From positions 1-11,876 of the forward strand of contig CAZSSA010000076.1 of assembly GCA_964609375.1 (NCBI GenBank): DNA of 11,876 nt. Reading direction: 5' to 3'. Below, piece by piece: positions 7,384-11,876 of this stretch. Each line of letters begins with the position of its first letter. The first letter of the stretch is position 1. A program made the position numbers and the translations under genes. Under the pieces are notes generated by a model, which was given only the letters and a program-made list of their open reading frames with translations, was not told where the DNA came from and did not search any database. Origin of the DNA: CAZDUS01 sp964609375 (lineage in GTDB: Bacteria > Verrucomicrobiota > Kiritimatiellia > CAIKKV01 > CAITUY01).

Positions 7384-8633
7384 AAACAGCCATCCACCTC
7401 AACGCCGCCTCCGCTGGATACCGGAACCAACCGGTACTGCATGACGTATCGCTGACCATCAACGAAGGCGAAATGGTCGGTATCCTCGGCCCCAACGGCG
7501 CCGGAAAGTCGACGCTGTTCAAAATCCTCTCCGGCTGGCTTGCCCCTCTATCTGGCACCGTATCCATCTTCGGCACGCCGATTCACCGTATCCCACCCCA
7601 ACAACGGGCCCGCTATATCGCCGTCGTTCCCCAAGAACTGGATATCCCTGTCCCCTACAGCGTCGAAGAAGTGGTCATGATGGGTCGCACCGCCTCCATG
7701 GGCCGTCTAGCGCGCCCCTCTCCAACCGATTGCCAGATTGTGGAACGGGCCATGGTCTATACCGACGTGGCCGATGTCCGGCGCCGCCCCCTGAACGAAC
7801 TCAGTGGCGGCGAACGCCAGCGGGCTATAGTCGCCATGGCACTCGCACAGGAACCGCGCATTATCCTGATGGACGAAGCCACATCACGCCTCGACATCAA
7901 CCATCGCCTTGAAATCATGCAATTGGTCGAACGCCTGAACGGGGAAAGCGGCGTCACCGTCATGATGATCAGTCACGATCTCCAACTCGCCGCCGAATTC
8001 AGCCGTCGCCTGATCATGCTGGATCAAGGCCACATCGTGGCCGATGGTCGTCCCGCCGATGTCCTGACCGAAGCCGCACTGCGACAGGTCTACCACTGTG
8101 ACGTGCGCGTTCACGAGGACACCCGCACAGGATCCCTCAGTATCCTGCCCGCGCCCCGGTTGCACGGCAGTCGTGTCGGGGACGGCTTACGCATTCACGT
8201 CGTCGCCGGCGGCGGATGCGGCGAAGAGACATTACGCCGACTCGCCTTGAGTGGTTATACCCTGAGTTCAGGCGTTTTGAATCAAGGCGATCTCGATGCC
8301 GAGGTCGCAACCGCCCTTGGGGCCCCTGTTGCCCTTGAGCAACCCTTCTCACCCATCAGCCCGGCAGCGCTAAACCATGCCATGAAACTTGTCGCCAACG
8401 CCACGGCCGCCGTCCTTACCCCCGTCCCTTTTGGCACCGGTAATCTGGCCAACCTCACACTACTGGAAAACTTTCAAGCCAGCGGACGCCCTGTCTTTGT
8501 GGCCACCGGCATCGAGAGTCGTGACTACACGCCGTCAAAGGAGGCCGTCACCAAAGTCACCGCCCTCCTGAATCGCGGCGCCACCCCCTGGCGAGACGTG
8601 GCAGAACTCACCACCCTCCTCCCCCGAATATAA
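7371..8633 (+). CDS. ABC importer ATPase (BtuD/FecE type) fused to an extra C-terminal domain
   Basis: The first 260 residues or so are a standard importer ATPase: Walker A GPNGAGKST at 40-48, Q-loop Q88, signature LSGGERQ at 144-150, Walker B IILMDEA at 164-170 and H-loop H202. It powers the permease encoded just upstream. BtuD/FecE/HmuV proteins are normally 250-270 residues, but this one is 420. Residues 272 to about 415 form a second domain that opens with a beta strand and glycine-rich turn (IHVVAGGGCGEETLRRL). SGVLNQGDLDAEVATALGAP, PFSPIS and TPVPFGTGNLANL follow, and then a strand FVATGIESRDYT. This suggests an alpha/beta Rossmann-like fold. I have an impression of similar tails on other corrinoid-type ATPases but know of no assigned function. 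AGGAG lies 2 bases before the ATG. A GTG at 7380 overlapping the permease stop as GTGA is an alternative start. Confidence 0.92.
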   Translation: MAIVKTAIHLNAASAGYRNQPVLHDVSLTINEGEMVGILGPNGAGKSTLFKILSGWLAPLSGTVSIFGTPIHRIPPQQRARYIAVVPQELDIPVPYSVEEVVMMGRTASMGRLARPSPTDCQIVERAMVYTDVADVRRRPLNELSGGERQRAIVAMALAQEPRIILMDEATSRLDINHRLEIMQLVERLNGESGVTVMMISHDLQLAAEFSRRLIMLDQGHIVADGRPADVLTEAALRQVYHCDVRVHEDTRTGSLSILPAPRLHGSRVGDGLRIHVVAGGGCGEETLRRLALSGYTLSSGVLNQGDLDAEVATALGAPVALEQPFSPISPAALNHAMKLVANATAAVLTPVPFGTGNLANLTLLENFQASGRPVFVATGIESRDYTPSKEAVTKVTALLNRGATPWRDVAELTTLLPRI

Positions 8634-8635
8634 TA

Positions 8636-8742
8636 AGGGTTCGGGATTCAGGTTCTCTTTTTGCAACCCTCTTTCGTTTCGTGCATTTCGCGAATTTAAT
8701 CGTTTCAAGCGATCATCTCATTCATCCTGACCCCCGAACCCT
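8636..8742. repeat. Inverted pair of a 19-nt GGGTTC-type repeat flanking the intergenic spacer
   Basis: AGGGTTCGGGATTCAGGTT at 8636-8654 recurs in inverted orientation at 8724-8742, where the minus strand reads AGGGTTCGGGGGTCAGGAT. They agree at 16 of 19 positions and the first 10 bases are identical. The right copy continues into another GGGTTC unit, so the element resembles a degenerate GAACCCT heptad. The 69 bases between are AT-richer than the flanks and contain TTTCG at 8672, 8677 and 8686. The pair sits exactly between two convergent genes: the left copy begins 3 bases after the ATPase stop, and the right copy lies inside the 3' end of the ATP-grasp gene. It could act as a long-loop bidirectional terminator, or be a small dispersed repeat. 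Confidence 0.6.
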
Positions 8743-9671
8743 GAACCCTCCCCTTCCCTTGTCTCCGGAAACAAATAATCCAGAAACCGCTTCGCCACTG
8801 CTTCCCCTTCCGGTGGCGATATCGCCAGATCGGGACTTAACTCAATAATCCAATGCCGCCCCTTCTTCGTATCCACTAAAAAATCAATTCCGATGACCGG
8901 TATCTTTAACTCCCGAACCACCCGCTTCGCAATCTGGATCAATGGCCGCGGAACATGGCCTGTCACAACGTCAACAGTCCCACCCGTATGATAGTTGGAG
9001 GTCAACCGCACCTGCACCCGCTGCCCTTCCTGCGGAATATCATCCCACGCCCACCCCAGCTCCGCGAGATTGCGCCCCGTCTCCACATCCAGCGGAATCA
9101 CATTACTGCGATCACGAACCCGCGCCCTCCTGTTGCTCGCCATCACCAACTGCTTCACCGTATTGACGCCATTTCCCATTACCGTCGCCGGCCTACGGAG
9201 AATCGCCGCCACATATCGGTAATTCACAAAAATAAGACGGTAATCCTCTCCACGAACACTCTGCTCCAAGGCTATCTCCTCCTCAAAACACCTTGCACGC
9301 TTCACCGCCCTCCTCAATCCCTCAACGGTAGTTACTCCCACCGACACCCCTCTCCCGCCCCATTGCGTACACGGCTTCACCACAATCCTCCGATGACGCC
9401 TTAGAAACTTTCCCGCCTGATCCATGTCCACAAACAATTCCTGATCCGGCACGACAAACCCCTTCGCCCGTAAAAAGTGATTCGCAAGATGCTTATTCTG
9501 GGCCATATGAAACGACACCGCTCCCACATGGTCAGTCAGCGAATTGTAACAACGGATCTCCCGACCCCCATGCCTCATAACAAAAATCGGTGTCCGCGGC
9601 TCAATCACCCGGATCACGATGCCGCGCCGTCTGGCTTCATCTGTTATCGTCGTTGTATATATGCTGTTCAT
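8718..9671 (-). CDS. Stand-alone ATP-grasp ligase, cyanophycin synthetase / N-acetylglutaminylglutamine synthetase-like
   Basis: ATP-grasp enzymes join a carboxylate to an amine through an acyl phosphate. This 317-residue protein resembles the ATP-grasp part of cyanophycin synthetase and the C-terminal half of N-acetylglutaminylglutamine synthetase. Visible segments are NKHLANHFLRAKGFVVP at 59-75, the ATP-lysine strand VVKPCTQWGGRGVSVGV at 97-113, EQSVRGEDYRLIFVN at 136-150, LTSNYHTGGTVDVV near 223-236, VIGIDFLVD near 259-267, and RFLDYLFP closing the fold at 295-302. In the usual E-x-N metal motif the asparagine appears replaced (ELSPD at 277-281). No GNAT or Mur-ligase domain is attached. 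I chose the ATG at 9671 with a weak GGGG ahead. An in-frame TTG at 9701 adds ten residues. The last residues (GFGGQD) are encoded by a repeat copy. The substrate is unknown. Confidence 0.82.
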   Translation of the reverse strand: MNSIYTTTITDEARRRGIVIRVIEPRTPIFVMRHGGREIRCYNSLTDHVGAVSFHMAQNKHLANHFLRAKGFVVPDQELFVDMDQAGKFLRRHRRIVVKPCTQWGGRGVSVGVTTVEGLRRAVKRARCFEEEIALEQSVRGEDYRLIFVNYRYVAAILRRPATVMGNGVNTVKQLVMASNRRARVRDRSNVIPLDVETGRNLAELGWAWDDIPQEGQRVQVRLTSNYHTGGTVDVVTGHVPRPLIQIAKRVVRELKIPVIGIDFLVDTKKGRHWIIELSPDLAISPPEGEAVAKRFLDYLFPETREGEGSGFGGQDE

Positions 9672-9706
9672 GCCCCGTATCGTACATAATCGCAATCGCA
9701 ATCGTC

Positions 9707-9712
9707 ATCATA
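9707..9712 (-). promoter_or_regulatory. Possible -10 element for the ATP-grasp gene
   Basis: On the minus strand this reads TATGAT, matching 5 of 6 bases of the -10 consensus. It would place the transcript start near 9700, about 29 bases ahead of the ATG at 9671. The best -35 candidate (ACGACA, 19 bases further upstream) is poor and the spacing is long, so this is a weak call. Confidence 0.22.
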
Positions 9713-9752
9713 TTCTTAATCCTGCATTGACTGTCGTCCCCTGAATTCCATC

Positions 9753-9770
9753 CTCCGCTCACTCCGCTCA
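9753..9770. repeat. 9-bp tandem direct repeat in the divergent intergenic region
   Basis: CTCCGCTCA occurs twice without a gap (9753-9761 and 9762-9770), midway between the divergent ATP-grasp gene and the 643-residue gene. It might be a binding site for a regulator shared by both genes, or a chance duplication. Nothing else in this 152-base region stands out apart from weak promoter-like matches. Confidence 0.5.
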
Positions 9771-9823
9771 TCGACCACTCATAAATCCTGTTCATTCCCC
9801 AAAAACGGTGCTATTTATTGCTC

Positions 9824-11755
9824 ATGTCAGTTCGAATAATAGGAGAACTTCTTTTCGCAAAAGATTCGGAAGGGAAACTCAAATCCCGCATCGGAACCCT
9901 TTTCCCGCGGGCACGAACATTGGTCACCCTCCCCGGCATCCACGCCACTCAACGCATGGCTTATATCGCAACGATTAATGCTGAACGCAAAACTAGCGAT
10001 TTACCCCCTCTCTCTGATGAAGAGGAAATGGTCGAATGGCAACAGTCAGTTGACCTGATCATGGATGAAAACACCGTCCTGATCCGCCCTGATCCGGAAA
10101 ACATGCCTCTGGCCTTTGAAGCCGATGAACTGCTTCAGGAACTCGTATCCAAACGTCAAATCAAGTTCCTGAATGCCATGAATGACAGGGTGCGACAGGC
10201 CATTAAGGAGCGGGGAGAAAATTGGCGTATCGCCCCCTGGCCCCGCAGCCCGGATGAAATGAAGCGCATGATCCTCTCCTCAATTACTCCCATCGGGGGA
10301 CGGTCCATTTACTATTACAGCCACCTCTGCGGCACACGCTATCTCACGTACCAGCAGTTCGCCGAACTCGGCAACCTCCCTGACTCGGAACTCATCGCCC
10401 ACTTGCTGGAAATCCGCAACTTCTCAGGGCGCTACAACAGGATGGGCCGACCCGAAATTTCTTTCTTCGCCACCCACGGAAAGTTTTCTCATGACGACTT
10501 CCCCCAATGCGATTCATCCCGGATGACCGCCACCAATGTTCGCCATTGCTTCGAAACAATGAAATTACACTTTTCACAGGCCGTCCGACCCGAGTTGATC
10601 GAAGACAATCCTGAGCATACCGAGTGGCGAAATCTAATGTTCTCCGCCCTGATCGGTCAGGATGAACAAACCGTCCCTGAGGAAATCATCATGGGAATGG
10701 GTTCCGAATTCTTTATGCAGATCGAATGGCTCCCCGGCGGGCGTATCGAAGAAGGCGAACTGCTGTTCGACTCCGTCTTCGAGGAACATGACCGAACGCT
10801 ATGCGACGAAAAAGCTCGCGGGTTTATCTTCAACTTTGTCCGAGAATTCGGCGACATTGAGTATGTTAATGTGGGACGAATCATCGGATCGCTGTCCCAT
10901 CGACCAACCAGTTCCGGACGCCGCGACGTCTATGTGGCGGAAATCAAACAACGACGGGCTGATCGCCCTCTCATCCGTGTTCTCCGCATGCAGAAGTGGG
11001 GAATCCAAGAACACCTCGAGGAACAAAAAGATCTCCTAACGGCCATCATGCAGGCCGAGGAATACACCGACTATATTCTCGATCGCCGCCTGGGGTGCCG
11101 CCAGCTAGGAATGAACCTGCCTCACCGCAACACGACGCGTAAAATCTCAGAACGCTACCACGGAACCCGTCACGAATACGAGGGCCAGACCATCTGGTCC
11201 ACTTATTTTGAACGCGAATACATCCCCGGCATGGCGACCGACAAGATCCCACGCTCCCGCTTCCTGGACCCGAAATACAGCCTTAAATTCGCGGATGTCC
11301 TCGGCCGCGCCGCTGCACCCAATATCATTGTCGGCCGCATGAACTTGTCCGATCAGGTCCTTTTCGATGATGGCGATGAGGTTCTGCTGGAGGACGAAGC
11401 CGGCATTCCGAAAGACATTCTAGTTTCGGATCATACCGGAACCTTCACGGAATACATGAATCCCTTGGAACAACAGGCAGCCGGCTACGCCGCTCCCATT
11501 AACCGTCGGCTGGCCTTCATCGCCTGCCCGAAGGAAGTGACTTCAACATATGTCGAATCGTTCATGGAGCGCTTTATTTATATTCAGCAGGAATACCGCA
11601 AACGTAAGCGTGCTTTTGATACGCTCTTCAAACACCGCCTCCGTGACGAACAAGGAAGTTTTGCCTACCGCTGGGAACGGGTGCTCGACCGCCTCAACCG
11701 TACCGACCCCACCACCCTGGCCGACCGCATCCGCCGGAACATCCACCTCCCCTGA
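9824..11755 (+). CDS. Large protein of unknown function, possibly kinase-fold in its C-terminal half
   Basis: I cannot place this 643-residue protein in a named family. It has no signal peptide and no membrane segment, so it is probably cytoplasmic. The N-terminal half is mixed alpha/beta and conserved-looking (LPGIHATQRMAYIATINAER near residue 36, IYYYSHLCGTRYLT near 162, FSGRYNRMGRPEISFF near 201). The C-terminal half shows an order of motifs reminiscent of protein-kinase-like folds. These are a glycine/serine-rich turn followed by strand DVYVAEIK ending at K375, a hinge-like IWSTYFEREYIPGM, then GRMNLSDQVLFDDGDEVLLE at 504-523 and SDHTGTF at 535-541. The last 80 residues are helical and basic. 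The ATG at 9824 has no ribosome site. TTCATT and TTTATT 17 bases apart just upstream would give an almost leaderless transcript. It is divergent from the ATP-grasp gene. The gene itself is certain, the function is not. Confidence 0.88.
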   Translation: MSVRIIGELLFAKDSEGKLKSRIGTLFPRARTLVTLPGIHATQRMAYIATINAERKTSDLPPLSDEEEMVEWQQSVDLIMDENTVLIRPDPENMPLAFEADELLQELVSKRQIKFLNAMNDRVRQAIKERGENWRIAPWPRSPDEMKRMILSSITPIGGRSIYYYSHLCGTRYLTYQQFAELGNLPDSELIAHLLEIRNFSGRYNRMGRPEISFFATHGKFSHDDFPQCDSSRMTATNVRHCFETMKLHFSQAVRPELIEDNPEHTEWRNLMFSALIGQDEQTVPEEIIMGMGSEFFMQIEWLPGGRIEEGELLFDSVFEEHDRTLCDEKARGFIFNFVREFGDIEYVNVGRIIGSLSHRPTSSGRRDVYVAEIKQRRADRPLIRVLRMQKWGIQEHLEEQKDLLTAIMQAEEYTDYILDRRLGCRQLGMNLPHRNTTRKISERYHGTRHEYEGQTIWSTYFEREYIPGMATDKIPRSRFLDPKYSLKFADVLGRAAAPNIIVGRMNLSDQVLFDDGDEVLLEDEAGIPKDILVSDHTGTFTEYMNPLEQQAAGYAAPINRRLAFIACPKEVTSTYVESFMERFIYIQQEYRKRKRAFDTLFKHRLRDEQGSFAYRWERVLDRLNRTDPTTLADRIRRNIHLP

Positions 11756-11823
11756 CCGCGTCTTGAATCAAGGATGTCAGGATTGCGAAACGGCGGCGGA
11801 TCAAACATCGGCGTGGTGGGAAA

Positions 11824-11876
11824 TGGTCGGGGCGGCGGGATTTGAACCCACGACTTTCAGCGCCCAAGGCTGACGC
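11824..11876 (-). tRNA. tRNA-Pro(UGG), 3' portion, cut by the window edge
   Basis: Read on the minus strand, the 53 bases form the 3' part of a tRNA. They give the anticodon stem UCAGC/GCUGA around loop CUUGGGC (U33, anticodon UGG, G37), then a 5-base variable loop. The T-arm is GUGGG-UUCAAAU-CCCGC, followed by the 3' acceptor strand CGCCCCG, discriminator A and an encoded CCA. The acceptor implies a 5' strand CGGGGCG, which is typical of bacterial tRNA-Pro. UGG reads proline CCN codons, and G37 is characteristic of this tRNA. The D-arm and 5' acceptor strand lie beyond position 11876. The gene converges with the 643-residue gene, which ends 68 bases away. Confidence 0.95.

Noticed and set aside
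8655..8723. TTTCG-rich spacer as an RNA gene or intrinsic terminator
   Set aside because: There is no compact stem followed by a T-tract. The only strong pairing is between the flanking repeats across 69 bases. It is described with the repeat instead.
11824..11876. Functional link between tRNA-Pro and the proBA operon
   Set aside because: They are nearly 10 kb apart with unrelated genes between, so shared amino acid identity is most simply coincidence.

Overview
The window looks like ordinary chromosomal DNA from a GC-rich bacterium (G/C-biased third codon positions, Shine-Dalgarno starts, a CCA-encoding tRNA). It carries housekeeping, transport and accessory genes. The gene mix includes a PUA-less ProB next to ProA, an orphan BatD-like secreted protein with an SH3 tail, and a secreted protein with a GET...RYG N-terminus. 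That fits the PVC group (Verrucomicrobiota/Kiritimatiellota), but this is an impression from gene content and not a placement. There is no phage, transposase, plasmid or CRISPR signature.

Layout. Positions 13-2130 (minus) hold proB-proA, the first two enzymes of proline synthesis, 18 bases apart. A perfect 8-bp hairpin lies in the proB upstream region. Positions 2318-3433 (plus) encode a secreted BatD-like protein ending in a bacterial SH3 domain, preceded by a good promoter candidate. It converges on an unrecognised secreted protein (3471-4169, minus). Divergent from that is pdxA (4279-5304, plus), vitamin B6 synthesis. Positions 5436-8633 (plus) hold a compact three-gene ABC importer of the vitamin B12/siderophore type: lipoprotein binding protein, FecCD permease and ATPase, with overlapping reading frames. 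The ATPase carries an extra C-terminal domain of about 150 residues. Its substrate is most likely a corrinoid, although no cobalamin riboswitch is visible.

A short AT-richer spacer with inverted copies of a 19-nt GGGTTCGGG-type repeat follows. One copy encodes the last residues of the next gene, a stand-alone ATP-grasp ligase (8718-9671, minus) related to the C-terminal half of N-acetylglutaminylglutamine synthetase and to the ATP-grasp part of cyanophycin synthetase. Divergent from it is a 643-residue protein (9824-11755, plus) that I cannot assign. Its C-terminal half has a spacing of motifs reminiscent of protein-kinase-like folds. The window ends inside a tRNA-Pro(UGG) gene on the minus strand.

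The points most worth pursuing are the unassigned 643-residue protein, the ATPase-domain fusion, the ATP-grasp enzyme with a substituted metal-ligand position, and the repeat pair that extends a coding region. I see no clear intrinsic terminator and no gene-free stretch longer than about 190 bases.
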